Source: CBDDCX01 sp965226925
Lineage (GTDB): Bacteria > Gemmatimonadota > Gemmatimonadetes > Longimicrobiales > Gaopeijiaceae
DNA: 64,000 bases
NCBI GenBank assembly: GCA_965226925.1
Contig: CBDDEN010000008.1
Span: 124,001 to 188,000, forward strand
Reading direction: 5' to 3'
The notes beneath the pieces were generated by a model. It searched no databases, was not told the DNA's origin, and saw only the letters and a program-made list of their open reading frames with translations. A program made the position numbers and the translations under genes. Below are positions 18,420 to 27,245 of this stretch, piece after piece (the stretch's first letter is position 1; each line of letters starts with the position of its first letter).

Positions 18420-19970
18420 TTGAGCAAGGCTGCCGGGCCAAGTGGTATGAGCGTGACGCAGAAGGTGGGCCTGATTCTCGGCCCGTGCTTCTTCCTGACG
18501 ATGAACCTCTTCGACCTCGATCCGGGAAACCCGATCGTCACCCGCATGGCCGCCGTGGCCATCCTCATGGCGACGTGGTGGATCACCGAGGCGATCCCGC
18601 TATTCGCCACGGCGCTCCTTCCGCTGGTCCTCTTTCCGTTTCTGGGGATCGAACGTGGCGGGCAGACGGCACCGATCTACTTCAACAGCACCATCGTCCT
18701 GTTCCTGGGCGGCTTCATGATCGCCCTCACGATGGAGAAGTGGAATCTGCACCGCCGGGTCGCGCTCAACATTATTCGGACGATCGGTGGAGGGCCGTCT
18801 CGGATCGTGCTCGGCTTCATGATCGCGGCGGGCTTCCTCTCCATGTGGATCTCGAATACGGCCACCGCCATCATGATGGTGCCCATCGGACTCGCCATCA
18901 TCCTGGAGATGGAAGAGGACTTCGGGACCGAGGACACGCACCCGTTTTCGGTAGGGGTCATGCTCGCCATCGGGTACGCGTGCTCCGTAGGGGGAATCGC
19001 GACGCTCGTGGGCACGCCGCCCAACCTCTCGTTCGCTCGGATCTTCGCGATCACCTTCCCGGACGCGCCCGCCATCACGTTCGGCCAGTGGATTCTGTTG
19101 GGCCTTCCCATCTCGGTGACGATGCTGGTGATCGCTTGGCTCCTCATCACCAAGGTCTTCTTCCGGGTGCCCGAACACGTCACCGTGGATCGGGAGGTCG
19201 TCGACCGGCAGGCGGCGGCACTGGGCCCGGTGACCTACGAGGAAAAGGCCGTACTCGTGGTGTTCGGGCTCACGGCTTTCCTGTGGGTGTTCCGGATCCC
19301 CATTCAGCTCGGCTTCGTGACCATCCCGGGCTGGTCGCAGCTGATTCCGTTCCCGGACCTCATCGACGACGGGACCGTGGCCATTACCATGGCGATGATC
19401 CTGTTCCTGATCCCCAGCCGTTCATCGGGAGCCGCCTATCCGACGCTCGCGGGCAAGGACCTCATCCCACGGCTACCGTGGAACATCGTACTCCTGTTCG
19501 GCGGCGGTTTCGCTCTGGCCCACGGCTTTCAAGCCACAGGTCTGTCGACCCTCATCGGAAACCAGTTCGCCGGACTCGCGGGAGTCTCGCCCCTGATTCT
19601 GATCGTCGTCGTCTGCCTGACGTTGACCTTCCTGACCGAGCTGACCTCGAACACCGCCACCACCGAGATGATTCTCCCGATCCTCGCGTCGGTCGCGGTC
19701 GCCACCAACGTTCACCCGTTGATGTTGATGATCCCGGCAACGCTGTCGGCATCGTGCGCCTTCATGATGCCGGTCGCGACTCCGCCCAATGCCATCATCT
19801 TCGGGAGCGACCGCGTGCGTATTCCCGAGATGGCCCGGATCGGCGTCGTGCTCAACCTGATCGGCGTGCTGGTGATCTCGCTGATCTTCCTCTTCCTGGG
19901 CACCGCGATCTTCGGCATCGATGCCGGGGTCATGCCGGAGTGGGCGACGTTCGGCGGGACCGGGCAATGA
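18420..19970 (+). CDS. SLC13/DASS family sodium-coupled anion transporter
   Basis: 516 aa from TTG 18420; ATG 18447 (MSVTQKVGLILG) is an alternative. It has 11-12 hydrophobic segments and both duplicated SNT-type substrate/sodium motifs: SMWISNTATAIMMVPIG and TELTSNTATTEMILPILA. Members import dicarboxylates, citrate or sulfate with sodium. The second half contains GGGFALAHGFQATGLS and PVATPPNAIIFGS, typical of the family. It ends 16 bp from the convergent lipoprotein gene. The substrate cannot be fixed from the sequence. Confidence 0.9.
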   Translation: MSKAAGPSGMSVTQKVGLILGPCFFLTMNLFDLDPGNPIVTRMAAVAILMATWWITEAIPLFATALLPLVLFPFLGIERGGQTAPIYFNSTIVLFLGGFMIALTMEKWNLHRRVALNIIRTIGGGPSRIVLGFMIAAGFLSMWISNTATAIMMVPIGLAIILEMEEDFGTEDTHPFSVGVMLAIGYACSVGGIATLVGTPPNLSFARIFAITFPDAPAITFGQWILLGLPISVTMLVIAWLLITKVFFRVPEHVTVDREVVDRQAAALGPVTYEEKAVLVVFGLTAFLWVFRIPIQLGFVTIPGWSQLIPFPDLIDDGTVAITMAMILFLIPSRSSGAAYPTLAGKDLIPRLPWNIVLLFGGGFALAHGFQATGLSTLIGNQFAGLAGVSPLILIVVVCLTLTFLTELTSNTATTEMILPILASVAVATNVHPLMLMIPATLSASCAFMMPVATPPNAIIFGSDRVRIPEMARIGVVLNLIGVLVISLIFLFLGTAIFGIDAGVMPEWATFGGTGQ

Positions 19971-19985
19971 CCCGGTGCCGTGGCC

Positions 19986-22286
19986 TTACCTCGGCCAGCC
20001 CGGCACCATCACCGGGGCGGTCACCGGCGCTCCGGCCGCTATCCCCACCTGCCCCGACGTGTTGAGGCCCCAACAATAGACCTCGCCGAGCCCGTTGAGC
20101 CCGCAGGTGTGGTCCCCGAGGCCAGGCAACAACAGGCTGATGCCGTGCTGCGAGCCGGGCGGGAGCACTAAAGGCATTGACTGGTTGACCATCGAGCCGA
20201 TTCCCAGCTCACCGGAGGCGTTGAGACCCCAGCAGTAGGTCAGTCCCGCAGCCAGGCCGCACGTGTGTCCACCGGCGGCGGTGATGCCGGTAAAGGTGAG
20301 TCCGCCCAGCACGAGTACGGGTGCCGGGTTGGCTTGAGGTACGGCTCCGCCCCCCCCGAGCGAGCCGCTGATGTCCTCACCCCAGCAGTAGCCCGCACCC
20401 GCCTGGGTGACGCCACACGAGTAGCCCGCTCCAGCGGACACGCGTGAGAACGAGAGCCCACCGGTGACCGCAATGGGCACGGTTCGAGTGATCTGCGTGC
20501 CGATGCCCAGTTGCCCTTGGTTGTTGAGGCCCCAGCAAAAGGCGACCCCCCCGAGCGTCACGGCACACGTGTGATCCTGTCCGGCGCTGATCCGCAGAAA
20601 CGCCGGTCCCGCCACGGGCGAGGGAACCGAAACGTCGGCCGATAGAGCGTTGCCGAGTTGGCCGAATTCACCCTCGCCCCAACAGTACGCTGCCCCGGTG
20701 CCGTCCAGTGCACACGTGTGCGACGCTCCCGCGCTGATCTCGACGAACCGGAGGTTGTTCAGGACCCGGCTCGGCAAGGCCTGCGCGACCTTGTTCCCGA
20801 GCCCGAGCTGGCCGCTGGTGTTCAGGCCCCAGCAGTAGGCCTCTCCGTTGACTGTGAGTCCACAGGTGTGCTCGCCGCCCGCAGAGACCCTGACCAGAAC
20901 CACACCACCGATCAGGAGCGGTGTGGACGAAAACGCCGCACCCGGACCGAGCTGCGCGTTGAGGTTGCTGCCCCAGCAGTACCACGCACCGTCGGATCCG
21001 GCGCGGGCACAAGAGTGGTTCTTGCCAACCGTAAGCGAAGCGCCCAAGCCGACTTGAACGAAGGACTGCGCCGTGAACGTCACGTTCGCGATCCCCGCCG
21101 AGGACACGGTGACGGTCGTCGTACCCGCGTTACCGGGAAGCGTGAGTACCGTACCGGCTACTCCCTGGTTGTCGCTGTTCACCGAAGCCGGCGTGACCGC
21201 ACCGGACGACACCGCGAACGCAACGAGCACCGATGGCACGGGATTGCCGGAGGCATCCACCACCCGGACCGTCAGCGAGACCGGGAGGACCGCCGACGCC
21301 GCTCCGATCTGAAGGTCGCCCGTCAGCTTCACGAGAGCCGCCGGCACACCTGGAACGGCTGTGGCGGTGAAGGTCGCCACGAGGCCCAGGCCCGGAACCG
21401 AAGCGGTAACGATGACCGCGCCCGGCGTGGACGGAAGGGTGAGCGTCGTACTCGCCAGCCCATCGGAGTCCGTCGTGCCGGACGAGGAGCCCAAGGACCC
21501 AGCCGTGGTGGAAAACTCCACGTCCTGTCCCGCGACCACGTGGCCCAGATTGTCCTTGAGCCTGACGACCATCGGGAGCGCGAGCGTCGCGAGGACTACC
21601 CCCGTCTGGGCGTCACCCGAGACCTTCGTGATGCTGGCGGCGGCCCCGGCTACGCCTGTCGCCGTGAACTCGACGGCGAACTGCGCGTGCGTTGCCCTCA
21701 ATCGCTGCGTCCCCAACGGTGTACCCAGCTCCCAGTCGACGCCCGCCCGTCCATCCTGGCCGGTGGCGGAGGTGGAAGCCACCGATCCGCCTCCGCCCGT
21801 GACCGCGAACTGCACGATCCGGTTCGGAACGGGACTCCCCAAGGCATCGGTCAGCAGAATCGTGGGTCGCTCGGGTAGCACCCGAGCAACCACGCCCGTC
21901 TGGCCGTCGCCCCCCGACTTCTCGAACGCCACCGCCTGCTGGTCCACTTGGATCCCGACCGCCCCGTTCGCCCCACCCGCGGCCGCCGAGATGATGCCCG
22001 TGCCGTGGCCTCTGGCGGTGATGAGTCCGGTGCCGCTCACCTCGGCGACCGGAGCATTGCTGGACGACCAGGTCACCGCCTGCCCAGCCATGAGGTTCCC
22101 GTTCTGATCGCGGACCTCCGCCGCCGCCTGCGTGGTCTCACCCACGGCGACCAATATCGCCTTGGAGAGGATGACGCTGATGGACGTGGGCGTCAGGGGA
22201 GTGACTCCCCCTCCACCGGCGTCGGTCTTGCAGCCCGCCAACAGCAGGAGTAGCCCTATCGCAACCGCATGGTTGGCGCGTGTCAT
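19986..22286 (-). CDS. lipoprotein with Ig-like domains and RCC1-type repeats
   Basis: 766 aa. The lipobox LLLLLAGC at residues about 12-19 marks a lipoprotein. It is followed by a BIG2-like domain (SVILSKAILVAVGETTQ, to about residue 115) and three Big1/invasin-like domains, each opening with a phrase like SGDAQTGVV or TGDLQIGAA. The C-terminal half (about 420-766) has seven RCC1-like blades, each with a pattern such as SAGGEHTCGL followed by YCWG and SGQLG. The paired cysteines in every blade may form disulfides, fitting an exported protein. It is probably a surface-exposed binding or adhesion protein. No enzymatic motif is seen. Confidence 0.85.
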   Translation of the reverse strand: MTRANHAVAIGLLLLLAGCKTDAGGGGVTPLTPTSISVILSKAILVAVGETTQAAAEVRDQNGNLMAGQAVTWSSSNAPVAEVSGTGLITARGHGTGIISAAAGGANGAVGIQVDQQAVAFEKSGGDGQTGVVARVLPERPTILLTDALGSPVPNRIVQFAVTGGGGSVASTSATGQDGRAGVDWELGTPLGTQRLRATHAQFAVEFTATGVAGAAASITKVSGDAQTGVVLATLALPMVVRLKDNLGHVVAGQDVEFSTTAGSLGSSSGTTDSDGLASTTLTLPSTPGAVIVTASVPGLGLVATFTATAVPGVPAALVKLTGDLQIGAASAVLPVSLTVRVVDASGNPVPSVLVAFAVSSGAVTPASVNSDNQGVAGTVLTLPGNAGTTTVTVSSAGIANVTFTAQSFVQVGLGASLTVGKNHSCARAGSDGAWYCWGSNLNAQLGPGAAFSSTPLLIGGVVLVRVSAGGEHTCGLTVNGEAYCWGLNTSGQLGLGNKVAQALPSRVLNNLRFVEISAGASHTCALDGTGAAYCWGEGEFGQLGNALSADVSVPSPVAGPAFLRISAGQDHTCAVTLGGVAFCWGLNNQGQLGIGTQITRTVPIAVTGGLSFSRVSAGAGYSCGVTQAGAGYCWGEDISGSLGGGGAVPQANPAPVLVLGGLTFTGITAAGGHTCGLAAGLTYCWGLNASGELGIGSMVNQSMPLVLPPGSQHGISLLLPGLGDHTCGLNGLGEVYCWGLNTSGQVGIAAGAPVTAPVMVPGWPR

Positions 22287-22343
22287 CCCGTTGACCTCGT
22301 CGCAGAAGCGTGGCCGTGCGTCGCGATAAAGCTATCCATTCTC

Positions 22344-22415
22344 GGGGACCCCGGGAAAGCGGGGGACCCTCGGAAAGCTGGGGACCCTCGGAAAGCGGGG
22401 GATCCCCGGAAGGCG
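22344..22415 (+). repeat. four tandem 18-bp repeats
   Basis: Units at 22344, 22362, 22380 and 22398 follow the consensus GGGGACCCTCGGAAAGCG, with one to four changes each. They lie between two minus-strand genes. Each unit is GC-rich and partly self-complementary (GGGGAC with GTCCCC-like segments), which recalls dispersed intergenic repeat families. Confidence 0.8.
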
Positions 22416-22416
22416 A

Positions 22417-22450
22417 AACCCCCCGGCGAACACTCGTTCACCGGGGGGTT
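22417..22450 (-). terminator. GC-rich hairpin downstream of the triple-repeat protein gene
   Basis: AACCCCCCGG and CCGGGGGGTT form a perfect 10-bp stem around a 14-nt loop, 26 bp past the stop of the minus-strand gene at 22476. On the minus strand the stem is followed by only a few T residues, so this is a likely but not ideal intrinsic terminator. Confidence 0.55.
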
Positions 22451-22475
22451 CGACCCTCGAGTCCGACCCAGCGCA

Positions 22476-23741
22476 TCACCGATCGAGCCGCAGCTCCCTG
22501 AAGTCGTCCCACTCCACTTCATGGACGGCGCCGTCCGCAGCACGGATCGTGATGCCCCGGTTATTCGGGTTCACATCGTTACTCCCGGACAGGTGGAAGG
22601 TGCGGCCGTCCAGCAACACCACCTCGGCGCTATACCCCTTCTTCGTGATGGAGGCGATCCGGCTGAACTCGACCGTGAAGTCGATCCCCTTGTAGTCGCC
22701 GTTCAACATCTCCCAGGTGTACTCCTCGTCATTGTCCCACCTGATGTCGCCCGCGTGCTCTTCGCCGGACTCGGTGACCACGGTCCCGCGGATGAGGCGG
22801 CCGCCGTCGAACTCGTCGTACGCGGTCTCGAACGCCGCCCGCTCCAAATGCACCGCCGAAAAGTCCTTCCAGTCGACCTTGATCTGACCCAGGGCGGGGT
22901 CGGAGACCGAGATGCCACGATTGGACCGGTCGACATCGTTGCTGCCCGTGAGGAGAACCTCCTGTCCGTCCTTGAGCATCACCCGGCCCGCGCGTGAGCT
23001 CTCGCGGTCGATCGAGGCGATGTCACCGAACGGGATCTCTCGGCGAACACCGTCCCGGTCATCACCATCGAGGATGTCGGTCGTGAAGATCTCGTCCACG
23101 TCCCATGTCACATATCCCGTGAACTCGAGCCCCGCCCGAGTCACCAGGGTTCCGTAAAGCCGCTCGCCACCCGGAATGATCCCGTCCGGGGCGGCCATGA
23201 ACTCCACCGCCTCGAGGTCGCGCCACTCGAACTCCGCAACGCCCCGCTGCGGATCGTCCACCACCAGGGCGCGCATCCCCCTGCCCAGATCCGTGCGTCG
23301 GCTTCCGAGCTCCTGCTGCTGCCCCGACTTGAGCGTGAACAGGGCCGAGCGGGAGTTCAAGACGTCGATCCGCCTGATGTGCCCGAAGCGGATACCCGAA
23401 AGTGTGGAGCGACCGCCCTTTCGGTCAACATCGAGCAGGTCCGCCCAGCCGCCCTCGTTCCGATCCCAGCGGATATAGCCCTGGAATTCCTCGCCCGACC
23501 GGGTGACGACGTTCCCGTAGAGGCGACCGTCGAGCGCTGGTCCCTCCAAGCGTGCCTCAGGCACAGGAGCCGAGGTGGAGACGTCCGTGGGGACGGTGAT
23601 CGTATAGGTCCGGTGCTGGTGAGGCGCCGCACCGGCCCAAAGCGCCATGGTAAACGCGAGGCTCAGCAGCCCCGCGCCGGCGATGACAGACAGGTTCTTG
23701 GCGTCTTCTTGGCGGGTCGGCGTTCTCATTTTCTCTCCCAT
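22476..23741 (-). CDS. exported protein with three internal repeats, function unknown
   Basis: 421 aa. A hydrophobic N-terminal segment (LSVIAGAGLLSLAFTMALWA) suggests export or anchoring. The rest is three copies of a module of about 120 residues, starting near residues 73, 196 and 320: LYGNVVTRSGEEFQGYIRWD, LYGTLVTRAGLEFTGYVTWD and IRGTVVTESGEEHAGDIRWD. Each has a later GSNDV-type turn (TGSNDVDRSNRGI, SGSNDVNPNNRGI). The pattern looks all-beta. I do not recognise the family. A GC hairpin downstream probably ends the transcript. Confidence 0.7.
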   Translation of the reverse strand: MGEKMRTPTRQEDAKNLSVIAGAGLLSLAFTMALWAGAAPHQHRTYTITVPTDVSTSAPVPEARLEGPALDGRLYGNVVTRSGEEFQGYIRWDRNEGGWADLLDVDRKGGRSTLSGIRFGHIRRIDVLNSRSALFTLKSGQQQELGSRRTDLGRGMRALVVDDPQRGVAEFEWRDLEAVEFMAAPDGIIPGGERLYGTLVTRAGLEFTGYVTWDVDEIFTTDILDGDDRDGVRREIPFGDIASIDRESSRAGRVMLKDGQEVLLTGSNDVDRSNRGISVSDPALGQIKVDWKDFSAVHLERAAFETAYDEFDGGRLIRGTVVTESGEEHAGDIRWDNDEEYTWEMLNGDYKGIDFTVEFSRIASITKKGYSAEVVLLDGRTFHLSGSNDVNPNNRGITIRAADGAVHEVEWDDFRELRLDR

Positions 23742-23820
23742 CCGGGACCACGAGCTCTCTATTGCAGACTAATACCGTACTGGCCCGATCTCCAACGAGT
23801 TCCGTCCGGGCGGGGAGGCG

Positions 23821-24927
23821 TCAGACCCAACCCTTCGTCACGTCGAGCAGGCGATCGATTTCTTCGTCGGTGTTGAAGAGAGCGACGCCCGCACGGAGCT
23901 GTGCTCCCTCGTTCATGCGATTGGCGAGGGCCACCGTGTGCCGCTCGATGTTGGGGACACCGAAGCGGAGGAGGTAGTCGAGCGCGGCGCTGAGTTGAAA
24001 GACGGCTCCGAAACCCATGGTCGTGTATCCGTACTTCTTCGCGTCGGAGTGGAGCCGAAAGCGATGGTCACCCAGGTCCTCGGCCGACTGGAGCGACCCG
24101 AACCGATCGACCGTGACCATGTCGAGCAGCTCCTCTTTGACGTAGAAAGGCGCCACGCCGAAGCCTCCGAGCAGCCACTTGTAGGTTCCCGCGGTAAAGA
24201 AGTCGATCTGTGTGTCCCGGACGTCCAGATCCAACATCCCCACGCCCTGTATAGCATCGGCATAGAGGTAGGCCCCCTGCGCGTGAGCGATCTCCGCCAA
24301 GGCCGCGAGGTCGTGGCGATATCCGTTCACATGCGAGACCCAGGACACTGATACGAGCTTGGTGCGCCCGTCCACCTGGTCGGCGAAGGCCTCCGGAGGG
24401 GCCGCACCATTACGGTTCCTCACGGTCCGGACCTCGATCCCCCGGGTCTCCCGCAGGTGCTGGTACAGGATGTACGTGGTGTCGTAGTGGAGATCGTCGA
24501 CAACGACGTTATCGCCGGGCCGCAGATCGAGCGCTCTGGTCACGATGTTCTCACAGTCACTGGTCGAAAACAGCACACCGATCTCCGATTCCGCGGCACC
24601 CACGAGCTGGGTGTACTTCGCCCGCATGGCGTTCGTCTCTTGAAGCATGCCTCCGAGACTCACGGGATCGCGTGCCTTTCGTTCCGCGAATGCCTGAGCG
24701 GCTTCCACAGCCTGTCGGGGGGAGGGCGTGATGTAGGCCGAGTTCAGGTAGATCCCCTCTTCGACGACGGGAAAGTCCTTCCGACCGCCCAAGGGATCCT
24801 GTTGCAGGGCCGCCACGGTGCCGGGCCTAAGCCCCGTGACCGCTGCGGCGGCGGATAGGCTACCGAGGAATGCGCGACGCGTGAGATCCACCGCGTTGGC
24901 TCCGGGATCGGGCGAATGGGTCGTCAC
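23821..24927 (-). CDS. Tat-exported class V aminotransferase, apparently lacking part of the small domain
   Basis: 368 aa from GTG 24927, chosen because it overlaps the upstream DUF5916 stop by 4 bp (GTGA). The longer frame to 25347 is antisense noise. A twin-arginine signal (TRRAFLGSLSAAAAVTGL) precedes a class V fold: GIYLNSAYITPSP, VLFSTSDCENIVTRALDLRP, VSVSWVSHVNGYRHDL, YLYADAIQGVG and the PLP lysine in TAGTYKWLLGGFGV. Near the end VALANRMNEG runs directly into AQLRAGVALFNTDEEIDRLL. Relatives normally have about 60-70 residues between these blocks, so an in-frame deletion near 23905 is likely and activity is doubtful. It resembles isopenicillin-N epimerase-like enzymes. Confidence 0.75.
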   Translation of the reverse strand: MTTHSPDPGANAVDLTRRAFLGSLSAAAAVTGLRPGTVAALQQDPLGGRKDFPVVEEGIYLNSAYITPSPRQAVEAAQAFAERKARDPVSLGGMLQETNAMRAKYTQLVGAAESEIGVLFSTSDCENIVTRALDLRPGDNVVVDDLHYDTTYILYQHLRETRGIEVRTVRNRNGAAPPEAFADQVDGRTKLVSVSWVSHVNGYRHDLAALAEIAHAQGAYLYADAIQGVGMLDLDVRDTQIDFFTAGTYKWLLGGFGVAPFYVKEELLDMVTVDRFGSLQSAEDLGDHRFRLHSDAKKYGYTTMGFGAVFQLSAALDYLLRFGVPNIERHTVALANRMNEGAQLRAGVALFNTDEEIDRLLDVTKGWV

Positions 24928-27194
24928 AAGATCCTGAGCTGCCTCGAGTACTTCACGATGAAGGAGCGCGTCTTCGGGCCGGATAGACGGGTCAGCCCGT
25001 GAGACTCCTGAGCCTCGTTGTACACCACGTACAACCCGGTGCCGGCGGTATCGAGCCAGCCGGCACGCGCGTTGACCGACCAGACGTCGGCCTGATCGGA
25101 GTATTGAATGAGGGTCTGAAGGAAGATGCGAGGCGTGAAGAAGTAACCTACCTTCACTCCGACGAGGGTGGTCTCGAAGTCCCCTTCCTCCAACCGGATG
25201 ATGTTGTGGTCGAGGTCGAGGTCCGCGGTGATGGTCTCGCCTTGACGGAAGGTCAGAGTCGCTTCGGCACCGTACCGCATGCCGGAGAAGAACTGCCCGG
25301 CGCGCGTGACGACCCGGGCCGAGACCCGAGCCGAGGGATCGGTCCACAACTCGAACGCCGGAATGAAGTCCCTGTAGGTACCAGCGGGAATCACGATGCC
25401 GGGCGCGATCTCGAAGGGCTCCCTGAGGCCCTCCATCGTGAAGTTGAACTCGGGACCGAAGACACCTCCGCCCTCCATGATGAACTCGGGGTCGAGGTGG
25501 ACGTAGCCACTCTCCAAGAACCCGCCGAGATCCCAGTGGTACCGGGAGTTGACGTGCGGCGCGAACTCACGAATCCACGATACGGAGGGCATCCGAAAGG
25601 CCTTCCTGGCGTTGGCGTCCAGATAGTGGTAGGCCACCCGATCCACGAAGCCCGCCTCCGGGCTGAAGTCCCCCCCGATGCGGCGGTATCGGACACTCGT
25701 GTTGAAGTCGCGAACCTCGTACCGGACGTTCACGCTCATCCCCGTGTCGTCGCCGTCCAAGCCTGGCGTCTCCGTGCGGGCGGCCCACAAGTCTACTGCC
25801 AGCGCATCTCCGATACCGACACGGCCGTCGACCACATAGGTCCGGTTGATGTCGCTGCCGTCATGCGTCGCGCGCCTCTGTACGAACATCGCGCCGGCCC
25901 GAGAACGGTTCGGTAGCTCGCGAGTCACCCGGGCCACCGTGTACGAGTTTTCCCGAACGCCCGCTTCGACACTCTCATCGAGGCCGTCGGTGAAGATCTG
26001 CACCAGCCCGACCCCCAGCCCGCGCACCTTGCCGCTCAGCCGGCCCCCACCCAGGATGGGCACGGCCTTTCCTCCCGGCGAGATTCCGATCTTCCGGCTG
26101 AAGAACAAGTCGGCCGCACGCGGACTGCCGGCGGCGAATGTTCCGGCATTCTCGAGGAAGAACGGCCGCTTCTCGGGGAAGAACAACGGAAAGCGAGTCA
26201 GATTGGTCCGCTGTTCATCCACCTCCACCTGCGCGAAGTCGGTGTTGGTCGTGAGGTCCAGGGTAAGCGCCGGAGTTAGCGAAATCTTGGCGTCTACTCC
26301 GATGTCGCGGGGGTAGTCCGTGTCCCCGGGAGCGTTGACGTAGTCCCGCTCCACGGAGCCCAGCACGTAGGGACTGACGGTGGCGGCCATCCGTGCCGGC
26401 ACGGGAACGCCTGCGAGGTCACCCGCCATCGACAGACGCATCAGGTTGTACTGTCGCGGAATCGGGGCCCAGAACGACTCTTCGTTCCGGCGTCGGATTC
26501 GACGCACCATGTTGAAGCCCCACGTCTGCACCGACCCTCCGGCATAGCGCAGCGTGGAAAACGGGATGCGGAACTCGGCGTACCACCCGTCTCCGTCCCG
26601 TGAGGTGGCGACCTCCCAGCTCCCGTCCCAATTGAGGTTGAAGCCACCGGACGAACCGGTCTGTTGCCTACCGGCCCCGGCGTTCCGCCCCCCACCCCCA
26701 CCCCCACCCCCACCCACGCCCTCGTTCACCACCTGGCCGTCGTACTCGATGGCAGATGGGGTCGTCGAGAAGATGAAGCCGTTCTGGCGGTCCCTATATG
26801 TGTCGAGGATGATGCCGAAGTGGTCGGCCACCTCAATGTCCGCATCCCGAAGCCGCTCGCCCGTCACGATCTGACCGGCGCTGCGATCGTAGAGCCAGGC
26901 ACCCACATAGAGCGCGTCTCCATCCGCGAGGATTCGAACCTCGGTGCGCTCAGAGACCGGCTCCCCCTCCACGGGCTCACGCTGGAAAAAGTCCGTAATC
27001 GGCGTGCCCAGTCCCCAAGCTTCATCGTCCAACCGTCCATCGATGAGCGGGGGTGCGGTGGTGATTCGGGTCACCGTGGCCATGGGGCCACGTCCGCCGT
27101 TGCCGCTCTGCTGCGCATCAAGGGCCAGCGGGATCAAGCAGGCCGATAGGGCAAGGACGAGTGCCGTGCGGAAGACTTGAAGTCGCAGATTCAT
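24924..27194 (-). CDS. DUF5916 outer-membrane protein with CBM9-like domain (copy 1)
   Basis: 756 aa. Signal peptide (TALVLALSACLIPLALDAQQ). Residues about 40-240 form a CBM9-like beta-sandwich: APPLIDGRLDDEAWG, VRILADGDALYVGAWLYDRS, ILDTYRDRQNGFIFS. The rest matches DUF5916, with the hallmark LDLTTNTDFAQVEVDEQRTN and FPLFFPEKRPFFLENAGTF, and then alternating beta-strands ending in FIVKYSRQLRIL. An aromatic-ended C-terminal strand is expected for an outer-membrane barrel. A glycine run in the linker is encoded by a CCCCCA microsatellite. It is a tandem paralogue of the next upstream gene. Function unknown; surface carbohydrate or polymer binding is possible. Confidence 0.85.
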   Translation of the reverse strand: MNLRLQVFRTALVLALSACLIPLALDAQQSGNGGRGPMATVTRITTAPPLIDGRLDDEAWGLGTPITDFFQREPVEGEPVSERTEVRILADGDALYVGAWLYDRSAGQIVTGERLRDADIEVADHFGIILDTYRDRQNGFIFSTTPSAIEYDGQVVNEGVGGGGGGGGGRNAGAGRQQTGSSGGFNLNWDGSWEVATSRDGDGWYAEFRIPFSTLRYAGGSVQTWGFNMVRRIRRRNEESFWAPIPRQYNLMRLSMAGDLAGVPVPARMAATVSPYVLGSVERDYVNAPGDTDYPRDIGVDAKISLTPALTLDLTTNTDFAQVEVDEQRTNLTRFPLFFPEKRPFFLENAGTFAAGSPRAADLFFSRKIGISPGGKAVPILGGGRLSGKVRGLGVGLVQIFTDGLDESVEAGVRENSYTVARVTRELPNRSRAGAMFVQRRATHDGSDINRTYVVDGRVGIGDALAVDLWAARTETPGLDGDDTGMSVNVRYEVRDFNTSVRYRRIGGDFSPEAGFVDRVAYHYLDANARKAFRMPSVSWIREFAPHVNSRYHWDLGGFLESGYVHLDPEFIMEGGGVFGPEFNFTMEGLREPFEIAPGIVIPAGTYRDFIPAFELWTDPSARVSARVVTRAGQFFSGMRYGAEATLTFRQGETITADLDLDHNIIRLEEGDFETTLVGVKVGYFFTPRIFLQTLIQYSDQADVWSVNARAGWLDTAGTGLYVVYNEAQESHGLTRLSGPKTRSFIVKYSRQLRIL
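26685..26716. repeat. CCCCCA hexanucleotide microsatellite inside the DUF5916 gene
   Basis: About four to five CCCCCA units encode the polyglycine stretch near residue 165 of the minus-strand protein. The unit is six bases, so length changes add or remove glycines without breaking the frame. The paralogue downstream on the plus coordinate has no such tract. Confidence 0.75.
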
Positions 27195-27245
27195 ATGGAA
27201 ACGAACTCCGGGGTGATATGGTCGGAAGAGGTTTGATCTCGGACG

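Noticed and set aside
20658..21878. 406-aa open frame on the plus strand
   Set aside because: Antisense to the RCC1/Ig lipoprotein; highly charged, low-complexity translation typical of a shadow frame.
22344..22415. CRISPR array
   Set aside because: The 18-bp units are directly adjacent with no spacers, and no cas gene is near.
24928..25347. N-terminal extension of the aminotransferase frame (140 residues)
   Set aside because: It overlaps the DUF5916 gene and shows no similarity; the Tat signal starts after the GTG at 24927.
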